A stretch of 48,730 nt of DNA from Lachnospiraceae bacterium (GTDB lineage: Bacteria; Bacillota; Clostridia; Lachnospirales; Lachnospiraceae). The translations under genes and the position numbers were made by a program. The stretch is taken from NCBI GenBank assembly GCA_021769135.1, contig JAETTM010000054.1:1-48730 (forward strand), written 5' to 3'. Positions within the stretch are counted from its first letter, which is position 1. Each line of letters begins with the position of its first letter. Below are positions 33,301 to 41,231 of the stretch, one piece after another. The notes beneath the pieces are model-generated. The model was not told the origin of the DNA. It searched no databases and worked only from the letters and a program-made list of their open reading frames with translations.

Positions 33301-34833
33301 TAAAGACAGCCTGTTATAATCCGTTTCTTCATACTCGCCGCTGATATTCCCTATATCCCCCAGCTTATCCAGCGCTTCCGCCAGTTCCCCGTTAATTTTT
33401 GAAAAACCGTCCTCTGCCTGGTACACATCATCGAACACCTCCGGCAGCATATCCATCACATGGCCTATGCGGTCTGTGATAGACTGCGCCTGTTCCATAT
33501 TTCCATCCGCAAAGTCCGCCAGCTGTTCCGCCAGGGCATCGCCGGCATCGGCCGCCCCGTCGCTGTAGTCTGCCAGCCTGTCAAAATCTCCTTTCACTGT
33601 ATTTTTAGCATTTTCCATATCATCTATAGTCTTCTCAATCAGATCATGGAGCTTATCCACGGCGCTGCGCAAAGATGCGGCCTCGTCCACCTCAATAAAA
33701 GGCTCCATCTGCCCTACAATACCGCCCACATCTTTTCTTCCGTATATTGTTCCGTCATTGACGCAAAATGATACTATTCCCGACTGCCTGCCCGCAATAC
33801 CTCCGATATTATAGCCGGTATGCTCATAGCCCACCCGGCCATAATTGGTACACCTGGTTATCAGGCCATCCGAGTATCCCGCAATACCTCCGGTATCCAC
33901 CCCGCTGAATACCTCCGTATCCGACTCGCTGATATTGATGCTCAGGAAAATCCCAACCCCCATCTCATCGTCTTCTTCCACCCATTGGCTGTCATTATTG
34001 ACGCAAGTGTGGTTCACACAGCGGGAAAGGGAGCCGTGGTTTTTCCCCACCAGCCCGCCGGTAGAATAATAGCCGGTCACGCGGCCTCCCGCATAACTGT
34101 TCAGGATAGAGCCTGTTCCTTCGTTGACGCCCACAAGCCCGCCCACCGTTGTCTTTCCGCTTACATTTCCCTGGAAGCTACACTTTTTGATAGTTCCGTA
34201 GTTCACGCCGCACAAGCTGCCGATGCATTCCTTTTCATCGGAGGCAATTACATCGCCTTTTAGCTTCAAGTCTTCCACTACCCCGCTTTTTTCTATATAG
34301 CGGAACAGTCCGGCCACATAGCCGCTGCCTTTGTAGGAAAATCCCGAAATGGTATGGCCCTGCCCCTGAAAAGTACCCGCAAATACCGGAATGGCTTCGA
34401 AGTCCGTTCCTGTCAAATCGATATCCGCATTTAAAAGCACCCTCTTATTGGCAGACCAGGAGTCAATAAAGCATTGATTCGCAAATGAGAGAAAGTCATC
34501 CACCGAATTAATTTCCACCACTTCCTGGGGAACCTCTTCTTCCCCTTCCGCATCCGGCGCTTCCGTTTCCATTCCCTTTTCTTTCTTTTCCTCACCCGAT
34601 GGCTCTTCCTCTGTTCCTCTTTCCCCTTTATCCTCATCCGGCGCATCTTCCGCGCCCGATATTCCTTCTGCCGCTTCCTCTCCTTCCATCTTGGGCGCAC
34701 TTTCCGCCATTCCCGTCTCTTCTTTTTCCGCCACCTCCGCCGCCCGCAGATTCTGCAAGGGGAACATATTGCAGGCCAGCGACAATGCCACTCCCATAGA
34801 TAACAGTTTTGAAATCAGTTTCCTATACTTCAT
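30349..34833 (-). CDS. Large GLUG-repeat/coiled-coil surface protein
   Basis: An exported protein of about 1494 residues. The start MKYRKLISKLLSMGVALSLA is fixed by GGAGGAGG about 7 nt upstream and is followed by a signal peptide ending near LRAAE. An acidic linker leads to GLUG-type beta-helix repeats (for example GGLVGVNEGTGSILNSYAGG, about 33730-34420). A helical segment follows (33350-33700), then a Ser/Gly/Pro/Asp-rich linker (32590-33070) and a second long helical segment (31690-32270). A second GLUG block lies at about 31180-31640. The C-terminus has a transmembrane helix (IAGGLAAVFLLVAV) and a KKKK basic tail. There is no LPXTG motif. The ATG overlaps the end of the MMPL gene by 11 nt. 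Function is probably envelope-associated; it is not a known enzyme. Confidence 0.88.
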   Translation of the reverse strand: MKYRKLISKLLSMGVALSLACNMFPLQNLRAAEVAEKEETGMAESAPKMEGEEAAEGISGAEDAPDEDKGERGTEEEPSGEEKKEKGMETEAPDAEGEEEVPQEVVEINSVDDFLSFANQCFIDSWSANKRVLLNADIDLTGTDFEAIPVFAGTFQGQGHTISGFSYKGSGYVAGLFRYIEKSGVVEDLKLKGDVIASDEKECIGSLCGVNYGTIKKCSFQGNVSGKTTVGGLVGVNEGTGSILNSYAGGRVTGYYSTGGLVGKNHGSLSRCVNHTCVNNDSQWVEEDDEMGVGIFLSINISESDTEVFSGVDTGGIAGYSDGLITRCTNYGRVGYEHTGYNIGGIAGRQSGIVSFCVNDGTIYGRKDVGGIVGQMEPFIEVDEAASLRSAVDKLHDLIEKTIDDMENAKNTVKGDFDRLADYSDGAADAGDALAEQLADFADGNMEQAQSITDRIGHVMDMLPEVFDDVYQAEDGFSKINGELAEALDKLGDIGNISGEYEETDYNRLSLLSTVGGSTLSIQHYPKAGETVHIMVEPDKDYGLKEIRAIDANGNEIPMQRESGKDYTFVMPEPNVKVEAYFEYQGASAGEDGAEDDGAEDDGTEDDGADKNAETDGEENAGEMNEIAAPEENNPVDTDVRPGENNQQGEDGKTDKDAGQEGSGGADETNPSDNPAQAGGTGSSDSSAQSGGTSPSVNPTQSGGTSPSGNPAQSGGSSSSDNPTQSGESTPSEERGQYTQEPLFSAGPRDEVEIGIAVDGAKAQEEAGQEKETEIQLSSNLGGNASWEINGGRATVTVIPDGAYTVSGIPSVTENGQGIAVSQSGGSGYVYSFDVKEGGFYRVDISFEKRDKSQSMDSARDNISNALKEQQAAAEKVNAVMKEIQESGSASAEQLSRLAEGMSEMSNAAFAVMSNLNVVANIAGHQASDVLGAVSGDMKKVTEHLQTVTDAIKSATSDVRSIVDYVNGQSDIRFSKLGAEFDVNRENLRSQLKGLSESLKGLSGNASEYSDIINDDLRAVNNQINVIFNILADNMINYNDISIEELYEDIDIDDMESITTGKTDTCTNRGVVKGDINVGGIAGAMSIDEEDPEDSAAGNVDYQIGRRYFTKCIITGSVNEGYITAKKDGAGGIVGYMRHGIVVDSEGYGSVESTEGSYVGGICGESFTVIKRCYSLCSVSGKKNVGGIAGFADTVKDCYAMAYCNALEGRKGAIAGQTVDYDDALNEEEVKVSGNYYVGENLYGIDDISYAGIAEPISYEELLQKEGLPQEFRHLKVIFRVEDAYLGVQEVAFGDSLAGLDYPEIPKKEGYYGIWPDCSDRIMTGNLLIEGEYKEDVTVVESNEKQSADGEAGYEKPYALVEQRFTENTVLRAVISHMEPPEAAHNKENVIYDISLENTEIKDTDTFAVRLYNPYEDAAVWGCKNGIWTELESKVRGEYLQVDMTGTEQSFCIVRHKSTRWIVVTSIAGGLAAVFLLVAVSKKKKAHNRRGRRG
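32648..32827. repeat. Five tandem 36-nt repeats encoding 12-residue units
   Basis: Within the surface-protein gene, five units of the type NPAQSGGTSPSG follow each other (NPTQ/NPAQ/SSAQ variants). The linker is Ser/Gly/Asn-rich and probably flexible, and the number of units may vary between strains. Confidence 0.75.
33010..33056. repeat. Tandem 15-nt repeats encoding EDDGA units
   Basis: About three copies of a 15-nt unit (CCGTCATCTTCCGCG type, minus-strand product DGAED) form an acidic spacer in the surface protein. Slippage at this site would change length in frame. Confidence 0.7.
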
Positions 34834-37324
34834 CGCCGCCCTCCTCCTTCTCCTTTTCCTTCTGCATGAGCAGGGCGATATCTCCCCCGTCATCCTGCTT
34901 TACCTTCATTTCTCCCGTACTGACAAATAAACTGGCATCCCCGCGTATCAGGCCATGCATTTCACCGATAAACGTGCCGCTCAGCTGCCCCTGCACATGT
35001 CCGTCCACCATAATAAGGCCGGAGCCTTTTTCCACCTTCAATGGAATTGACACGGCAAAAGATGTCCTGTCGATAATCTTTTCCCCCAGCAGCAGAATCT
35101 GCGGTAATACAAACATAACGATGACAATGGACATAATTGTTCCCCGTCCAAGACACTGCCCAATACCGCAGATAGCGCCGTCCGATGACATCTGTCCAAT
35201 GAAAATCCCCGCCAGGGCAAGCATGGAGCCTGAAGTCACAATTGTGGGGAACGCGAAGTTCATCGTCTCTATGATGGCATCCTTTTTCGGCATTTTCTCT
35301 TTCAGTTCCATAAAACGGCCGGAAATTACAATAGCATAGTCGATGTTGGCGCCCATCTGGATAGAGCTTACAATCAAGTAGCTCATGAAGAACACATTCT
35401 TCTGCTGTATGGCGGGAACAGAGAAATTAATCCAGATAACCCCTTGAATAACCATAATCAGCAACACCGGCATCCCCGCAGACATAAAGGTAAACAGCAG
35501 CACTACCAGAACCGCCAGGATGGAAACCACATTGACCACCGTGTTATCCCTTTGGAAAGTCTTATATAAATCATACTGGCTGGTGGCTTCCCCCGGTATC
35601 AGAACTGTTCCTTCATAATACTTGCCGGCAATGGCGTGCATTTCATCCAGAAAAGCAAAAGTTTCATCGCCTTCCTCCGGCAGATTCAGGTACACCAGTA
35701 TACGGCTGTAATCCTTCCCTTGAAGCTGATCCAGTGCAATCTGCATTTTCGTATGTGCCTCTTCCAGCGTGTCCATCATTTCATCATCCAGGGTAACATA
35801 CCCCTCGTTCACTTCGTCATAAAGGAACATAAACATATCAATCAATGGAACACTGTAAGTGGAAAGCCCGTTAATGATTTTCGCATAATTTTCATCGTTC
35901 ACTGCATAAGCCATATACAGCACCTCAGCCACCTCATAATCCAATTCCAGAAGTTCCGAAAAGTTCCTCGCCGTCAGTTTATCCGTCAGCATGTAGCCAT
36001 CCATCGCCTCAGTATTGGCAAGCCCCATGGTATAGTCGATTTCCTCCCTGGCATCCAGCTCTTCCAACAGCTTCTTTTCCTTCTCATAGCTTCCTGCCGG
36101 AACAATCAGCGCCACCATATTGGAATCGCCGAAGCTTTCCGTAATCATTTCGTCCACCATCATCGCGTCGCTCTGCACCGGGGTTTCCAGCATAGTATAA
36201 CCGTAGACATAAGGGCATTTGGAAGAAATGAAATATGCCCCGATAATCAGCACTAAAAATAACGGAGGCATAATACGTTTAGTGGCATAAGCAAATTTCC
36301 CCACGAATGGAATCTTTGGGATAAAGCTTTTATGTTTTGTCTTATCCATGGCCTTGCCAAAAAGCATAATCAGGCCCGGCATCAGCAAAAAGACAGCCAA
36401 AAGGCTTAATATAATCGCCCTAATCAGGCATAATGCCATATCGCTCCCTATGCCGAACTGCATAAACATCATAGCAATCAGCCCTCCCACCGTCGTCAGC
36501 GAACTGGAAGAAATCTCAGGTATCGCTTTGCTTAAAGCTACGATATTCGCTTCCCGCACCGGCAGCGTCTGATGCTCTTCCTTGTACCGGTTACAGAAAA
36601 TAACGGCATAGTCGATGGACAATGCCAGCTGCAGCACGATGGTCACCGAATTGGACACAAAGGAGATTGTTCCCATGGCAAAATTGGTTCCCTTTGTAAT
36701 AAGGGCCGCCGCGCAGAAAGTCAAAAGAAGCACCGGCACTTCCGCCCATGTTTCAGAAGTAAGCAGCAGCACGGAAACCACCACGAATGCCACCAGAACG
36801 CTGATTACCTGCATTTCGCTTGCAATCTGCTCCGCCGACGCATCCCCCATGGAAGTGGACACATAGAAGTCGTAGCCCGTTAACAGCTCTTCCACTTCAT
36901 CCAAGGCTTCCAATGCCCTCTCGTCAGTTTCTTCATATCCGAAGGTTATATCATATAATGCAGAAAAATTGTTATAATGCTCCGTCGTATTATCAAAGGT
37001 AAGCATAATTACAGCATCCATGTCTTCAATTTTCTCCGCTATCTTTTCGGCCTCCCCATAAGGGATATTGGTCGCCATCACTTTCGCCGTACCGTATGTA
37101 ATGAACTCTTCCTCCATCAAATCCAGCCCCTGGCGGGTTTCCGTCGTATCCGGCAAATATGCCGACATAGCATTCTCCACTTCCACCCAATTCATCGACA
37201 CTACAGAAAAAATTAGGGCAATGCCAAAAAGAAGAAAAAATAAATTTCTCCTGTCCACTATGAAAGTGGCCACCTTAAGCATAACATTGCCGTCTTCCTT
37301 ATCCTTTTTCGGCTGTCCTGCCAT
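34823..37324 (-). CDS. MMPL/RND-superfamily transporter
   Basis: An 833-residue membrane protein with the twofold RND layout. A first transmembrane helix (NLFFLLFGIALIFSVVSM) is followed by a large extracytoplasmic loop, five or six helices, then a repeat of this plan. The conserved first-half motif QLALSIDYAVIFCNRYKEE has its second-half counterpart in SIQMGANIDYAIVISGRFME; the Asp in S/NxDYA is the expected proton-relay residue. A cytoplasmic C-terminal tail of about 90 residues (EKGSGLIMVDGHVQGQLSG) is beta-rich and acidic at the end. The family exports lipids or other hydrophobic molecules; the substrate is unknown. It is translationally coupled to the GLUG surface protein. GAGGAGG precedes the ATG. 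Confidence 0.92.
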   Translation of the reverse strand: MAGQPKKDKEDGNVMLKVATFIVDRRNLFFLLFGIALIFSVVSMNWVEVENAMSAYLPDTTETRQGLDLMEEEFITYGTAKVMATNIPYGEAEKIAEKIEDMDAVIMLTFDNTTEHYNNFSALYDITFGYEETDERALEALDEVEELLTGYDFYVSTSMGDASAEQIASEMQVISVLVAFVVVSVLLLTSETWAEVPVLLLTFCAAALITKGTNFAMGTISFVSNSVTIVLQLALSIDYAVIFCNRYKEEHQTLPVREANIVALSKAIPEISSSSLTTVGGLIAMMFMQFGIGSDMALCLIRAIILSLLAVFLLMPGLIMLFGKAMDKTKHKSFIPKIPFVGKFAYATKRIMPPLFLVLIIGAYFISSKCPYVYGYTMLETPVQSDAMMVDEMITESFGDSNMVALIVPAGSYEKEKKLLEELDAREEIDYTMGLANTEAMDGYMLTDKLTARNFSELLELDYEVAEVLYMAYAVNDENYAKIINGLSTYSVPLIDMFMFLYDEVNEGYVTLDDEMMDTLEEAHTKMQIALDQLQGKDYSRILVYLNLPEEGDETFAFLDEMHAIAGKYYEGTVLIPGEATSQYDLYKTFQRDNTVVNVVSILAVLVVLLFTFMSAGMPVLLIMVIQGVIWINFSVPAIQQKNVFFMSYLIVSSIQMGANIDYAIVISGRFMELKEKMPKKDAIIETMNFAFPTIVTSGSMLALAGIFIGQMSSDGAICGIGQCLGRGTIMSIVIVMFVLPQILLLGEKIIDRTSFAVSIPLKVEKGSGLIMVDGHVQGQLSGTFIGEMHGLIRGDASLFVSTGEMKVKQDDGGDIALLMQKEKEKEEGGDEV

Positions 37325-37344
37325 CTTGTTTCCTCCTCATTAAT

Positions 37345-37357
37345 TGACCAAAAGTCA
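37345..37357. promoter_or_regulatory. Candidate operator in the MMPL promoter region
   Basis: TGACCAAAAGTCA, an inverted repeat with 4-bp arms TGAC/GTCA. It sits just downstream of the predicted transcription start of the MMPL gene, a position suited to repression. TetR-type regulators of such transporters use similar TGAC...GTCA sites, but the neighbouring regulator here is MarR-type. Confidence 0.45.
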
Positions 37358-37373
37358 TTATGTATCGAAAGAT

Positions 37374-37402
37374 ATTATATTATATCTGTTCCCTTTTTAC
37401 AA
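37374..37402 (-). promoter_or_regulatory. Promoter of the MMPL and surface-protein operon
   Basis: The minus strand has TTGTAA (37397-37402), a 17-nt spacer and TATAAT (37374-37379). Start of transcription near 37367, about 43 nt upstream of the MMPL ATG. Confidence 0.7.
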
Positions 37403-37553
37403 GAAAATTTTCCAGTGGCTTGACCGCCCTTCCTGCAGCCTTGCCAAATCAATACATTTGAATTATTTTATCGCCTATATTTTACTTCTTCAGCACCGCC
37501 TATAATAGTGCTTACCTCCATTTTCCACTATTTATGCCTCTTCAAAAATACTA

Positions 37554-37582
37554 TTGCATTTCATAAAAGAAGTAATTATAAT
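37554..37582 (+). promoter_or_regulatory. Promoter of the MarR and chemoreceptor pair
   Basis: TTGCAT (37554-37559), a 17-nt spacer and TATAAT (37577-37582), about 58 bp before the MarR ATG. Between the two divergent promoters, 37403-37553 shows no further feature. Confidence 0.75.
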
Positions 37583-37639
37583 GTATATGAATCATTTTAG
37601 GTATGCATTGAACTACATAATCTGAAAATAAGGTGACAT

Positions 37640-38104
37640 ATGGAAAAAGGAATTATTTGCGGTTATTTATTGCGAGAAATCCATTTTACATGGGAGCGAA
37701 TTGCCAGGGAGCTGCTAAAGGACACTGACCTGAACTGGACACAGATGGGAACTTTAGGCATTTTGTCCTGTGCGGAAGGTCATGAATTATCCTTAAAAGA
37801 TTTGGAAAAGAAGCTGGGCCTGACCCAGTCTGTAGTTGCCCGGATGGTAAGCCAACTGTCTGATAAGGGGTATGTGGAATATGTTCCAGTTCCCAAAAAT
37901 CAACGTGCAAAACGAGTGCGGCTGTTAGAAAAGGGCATGCAAAGCCATCGGGCATTTTCTGTTTCCTTGGAAACGGGCATTCCCCCCTTGCTCCGGGGAA
38001 TGTCCCCAGGCGAAGCTTTACTGTTTCAAGAACTTTTAGAGCAAGCATTAGAAAACAGCGTGCAGTTCTATCAGGAACTGCATGGGAAACAGGAGGGAAA
38101 GTAA
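37640..38104 (+). CDS. MarR-family transcriptional regulator
   Basis: A 154-residue winged-helix regulator. The HTH is LSLKDLEKKLGLTQSVVARM (about residues 51-70), and the wing has YVPVPKNQRAKRVRLLEKG. The flanking helices should form the dimer interface. AAGGTGA lies 5 nt before the ATG. It is separated by one base from the chemoreceptor gene, so the two are translationally coupled, and it is divergent from the MMPL operon, which makes both possible targets. The ligand is unknown. Confidence 0.92.
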   Translation: MEKGIICGYLLREIHFTWERIARELLKDTDLNWTQMGTLGILSCAEGHELSLKDLEKKLGLTQSVVARMVSQLSDKGYVEYVPVPKNQRAKRVRLLEKGMQSHRAFSVSLETGIPPLLRGMSPGEALLFQELLEQALENSVQFYQELHGKQEGK

Positions 38105-38105
38105 A

Positions 38106-40136
38106 ATGAAATTCCTGAAGAAACAAAAATTAGCCACACAAATCAGCCTTTTAACATCCATCATCACTGTAGCCGGCCTGCTCCTTTTATGGAGCATTGT
38201 CGCGTATAATACCACCGCTACAGTAAAAGCCAACATTACAAACCAGATGACCGATGCCGTTAAAGCGAGAGCCTCTATTATCAGCGATTATGTAGCCTCC
38301 GCTGAAGAATATATGACTGCCTTTGCCCTCGGCAAAGAAGTCCGGGATCTTTTACATAATCCGGAAAACCCAGAACTGATTCGGCAGGCCCAACAATACA
38401 CGGAAGACTTTGCATCGGTCAAAGGTGTTTTTGAAGGGCTGTATATCGCCACTCCCGAGACCCATGTCCGTACCCATACCTCCAAAGATGCTGTCGGTAT
38501 GATTACCCGCCCGGGTGACAGCCTGGTACCGTTCCAGCAGACCATTCTGGCACAGCCCAAGATGACCAATCTGGGCATCATGAAATCTCCTGGCACCGGT
38601 GCTATGATTCTTTCCATGTATTACCCTATTTTTGAAGGGCAGCAATGTATCGGATATGTGGGTGCCGGCGTGTTTGCAAGCACCCTGATGGATTCCCTTC
38701 TCGAGCTGGAAATCCAGGGGCTGCCAAACAGCGAGTATGTTTTCATTAACGCGGACACCGGCGTCTATCTCTATCACGAAGACGAAGAGCTGCTGAATAC
38801 CGAAACCACAGATTCCGGCTATCTGGAAATCATGAGACGTGTACAGTCCAATGGGTCTACGGAACCAGGAACCTATACCTATCGGGATGAAAACGGAACG
38901 GAACAGTTTGTCGTTTACCAATATCTGGCGGAACGAAACTGGATTTTCATGGTTCGGGATAAAACTGCCGAAGTCTATGGCACTTTAGCTGAAACAAGGC
39001 TCACTGTAGGGTTGATTTGCGCTGCAGTCACAGTCCTCATTATCTTTTGCCTGGTTCTGATGATGCGCCGTGTGGGCCGGAACCTTGTGACAGTAGAACG
39101 GGCGATAAGCCGGCTGGGCCGATTGGAACTGGAGGCTGACCAGGAGCTTAGTTATCTATATGACCGTGATGATGAAATAGGCATTATCGCCAAAACCACC
39201 CATGCATTGTGCGAACGCCTTCGATTAACCATCGATGATATTGGCCGCATTTTAGGCGAAATGGCGGACGGCAATATTGCCGTTGACGTATCCTGCAACG
39301 AATCCTATTACATCGGCGACTTCCAGGCTCTGTCCAGAAGCCTGAAAACAATCCGCACCAAACTGCTCCGGCTTACCCGAAACATCGCGGAAGTTTCCAA
39401 CCATGTGACAAGCGAAGCGGAACAAGTCTCTCACAATACAGTAAACCTGTCCCAAGGCTTCTTGACACAGGAATCTTCCGTCAGCCGCCTGACCGAAAGC
39501 GTAGGCGACATTACCGCACAAATCCGCTCCAGCAACGCCAGTTGCTCTGCCGCTCAGGATTTGGTGGATCAGGCAGCCCTGCATACGGTTGAAGCGGACG
39601 AAAAGATGGCCGGCCTGACTAGGGCCATGAATAATATTGCCCACTCTTCCGCTGAAATCGAGAAAATCATCCGGGTAATTGAGGATATTGCTTTCCAGAC
39701 AAACATCCTTGCATTAAACGCCGCTGTAGAAGCTGCACGGGCCGGCGCCGCTGGCAAGGGTTTCGCTGTAGTGGCGGAAGAGGTCCGTTCACTGGCTGCG
39801 AAATCCTCGGAAGCCGCAAAAGATACCGCCGATTTAATCAACCGCTCTATCCAGGATGTCCATATCGGAATGTCCGCAACCACACAAGCTGCCGACATCA
39901 TGCGCGTTATTGGCGACTGCACCGATGCCATCAAAGAGCAGATACATGGCATCGCCGCTGCCAGCACACGTCAGTCGGATATGATTTCCAGCGTAAGCAA
40001 CGAAATCAATGAGATTTCCTATGTAGTGCAGGATAATTCCTCCGCCGTGCATCAGAGCGTCAATACTCTTCAGGTACTTTCCGGTCAAGCGAAAGAACTT
40101 GACGCTTTAGTCGGGCAATTTCAAATCGGCGGCTGA
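38106..40136 (+). CDS. Methyl-accepting chemotaxis protein with dCache-type sensor
   Basis: A membrane chemoreceptor of about 676 residues. The start MKFLKKQKLATQISLL is fixed by AGGAGG 9 nt upstream. Transmembrane helix 1 is about residues 13-37. An extracytoplasmic sensor (about 38-290, with IATPETHVRTHTSKDAVG and FINADTGVYLYHEDEE) resembles double-Cache domains. Transmembrane helix 2 is about 300-322, followed by HAMP. The cytoplasmic signalling hairpin tip contains IAFQTNILALNAAVEAARAG, the CheA/CheW-contact signature. The attractant or repellent is unknown. No other chemotaxis or flagellar genes lie in the window. Confidence 0.94.
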   Translation: MKFLKKQKLATQISLLTSIITVAGLLLLWSIVAYNTTATVKANITNQMTDAVKARASIISDYVASAEEYMTAFALGKEVRDLLHNPENPELIRQAQQYTEDFASVKGVFEGLYIATPETHVRTHTSKDAVGMITRPGDSLVPFQQTILAQPKMTNLGIMKSPGTGAMILSMYYPIFEGQQCIGYVGAGVFASTLMDSLLELEIQGLPNSEYVFINADTGVYLYHEDEELLNTETTDSGYLEIMRRVQSNGSTEPGTYTYRDENGTEQFVVYQYLAERNWIFMVRDKTAEVYGTLAETRLTVGLICAAVTVLIIFCLVLMMRRVGRNLVTVERAISRLGRLELEADQELSYLYDRDDEIGIIAKTTHALCERLRLTIDDIGRILGEMADGNIAVDVSCNESYYIGDFQALSRSLKTIRTKLLRLTRNIAEVSNHVTSEAEQVSHNTVNLSQGFLTQESSVSRLTESVGDITAQIRSSNASCSAAQDLVDQAALHTVEADEKMAGLTRAMNNIAHSSAEIEKIIRVIEDIAFQTNILALNAAVEAARAGAAGKGFAVVAEEVRSLAAKSSEAAKDTADLINRSIQDVHIGMSATTQAADIMRVIGDCTDAIKEQIHGIAAASTRQSDMISSVSNEINEISYVVQDNSSAVHQSVNTLQVLSGQAKELDALVGQFQIGG

Positions 40137-40167
40137 TACTTACGGCTTCTCACGTACGCATGGATGT

Positions 40168-40191
40168 AACCCCCGCGTTTACAGCGGGGTT
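40168..40191 (+). terminator. Hairpin after the chemoreceptor gene
   Basis: CCCCGC (40171-40176) pairs with GCGGGG (40184-40189), extended by AA/TT with one bulged C. It lies 32 nt after the stop codon. There is no strong U-tract. The region 40192-40384 shows no gene or other feature that I can support. Confidence 0.55.
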
Positions 40192-40384
40192 GCCGGCTTA
40201 TCGGCGGCAGGATTTTTAGCCCTTCCCATATACATCTATCTGGCTCAATGCCGGGAAAGGCGAAGGCTCATCGGCCTTCGCCAGATTGCTTAGCTTCACC
40301 CACCGGATATTCTTCATCAGTTTATCATTTTGATGATTTTTAAGGGAAACAAAATCACATAAAACATGCGATTTATAATTTTAT

Positions 40385-40560
40385 TAACTTGCCATTATCA
40401 AAATAATAGATATCTTCTCTCTTGTATCCATATTGGGAACCAGGAATACAAATTAAGAAATCCCTTTTTCACAATCAAATCGTTCATATAATAGTATAGT
40501 TCTTCAAATGTCATATCCGGCAAAAACAAAAGCGCCAACATCCCAATACCAAAGTTACCT
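40385..40560 (-). pseudogene. Decayed fragment of an unknown gene
   Basis: The minus strand reads NFGIGMLALLFLPDMTFEEL, continuing to YYYMNDLIVKKGF. After a single-base frame change it goes on as ICIPGSQYGYKREDIYYFDN and ends GKLIKL-stop. Both frames are protein-like and join smoothly if one base is dropped, so this looks like the C-terminal end of a gene broken by an indel and lacking its start. The family is not recognised. It directly follows the acetyltransferase gene. Coordinates are approximate. Confidence 0.5.
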
Positions 40561-40568
40561 TTGCCACA

Positions 40569-41003
40569 CTATATCCATTGAATAAATGCTGTTTTGTCTT
40601 CACTGTTGTACCCCGCCTTTCTATAAAAATCCAATGTACTTTCTTTCTTAGACCCTGTAAGCAGCATCATTTTATAGCAGTTTTCTTTTAGGGCAATCTC
40701 TTTTGCAAAATTCAGGCATTGCGTTGCCAGTCCTCTTTTTCTGAACTTTTCAGCAGTTATCACATTTTCAATAAGAGCATACGGCTGTTGGTTGTGAGTC
40801 ATATTAGGAATGATGATGCAGACACAAGAAGATACAATTTCCCCATTTTCTTCAGCAACAACCACATGATGATTTTTATCCTGAAAAATATTATCCCAAA
40901 TCTGCAAAAGTTCAACCGTTTTTTCCGGCATAGGATTATCATGCAGCTGCATATACAGTCTTAATAAACCGTCTAAATCGTTTTTCACAATTTCTCTAAT
41001 CAT
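40569..41003 (-). CDS. GNAT-family N-acetyltransferase
   Basis: A cytoplasmic acetyl-CoA-dependent acetyltransferase of about 144 residues. It starts MIREIVKNDLDGLLRLYMQL, typical of the family. The acetyl-CoA-binding motif A is ENVITAEKFRKRGLATQCLN, with the Q/RxxGxA-type loop RKRGLA. The C-terminal LDFYRKAGYNSEDKTAFIQW is motif B. The ATG at 41003 has AAGGA 8 nt upstream. A further in-frame start at 41102 would add 33 unconserved-looking residues. The substrate is unknown. Confidence 0.9.
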   Translation of the reverse strand: MIREIVKNDLDGLLRLYMQLHDNPMPEKTVELLQIWDNIFQDKNHHVVVAEENGEIVSSCVCIIIPNMTHNQQPYALIENVITAEKFRKRGLATQCLNFAKEIALKENCYKMMLLTGSKKESTLDFYRKAGYNSEDKTAFIQWI

Positions 41004-41231
41004 ATATGGTATCCTTATATTTGAGAGTGCGATATCATCAGCAATACCTTTGGCCTCTTGCACTGCATTGAGCATCGCTTTATATGTTCCTCCAAAAGCC
41101 AAACTCTTTTAAACAGTGTATCACGAATCTATGATAGCACATGCTTTGGCATTTCCGCCAGCAAAAATTTCCCTTGTAAAATACCCATAAGGCAAAAACA
41201 AGGGAAAATACATATTAATTTTTTGCATTGT

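Noticed and set aside
41003-41102. N-terminal extension of the acetyltransferase
   Set aside because: The ATG at 41003 has a better ribosome-binding site, and the GNAT fold begins there; the added 33 residues look unconserved.
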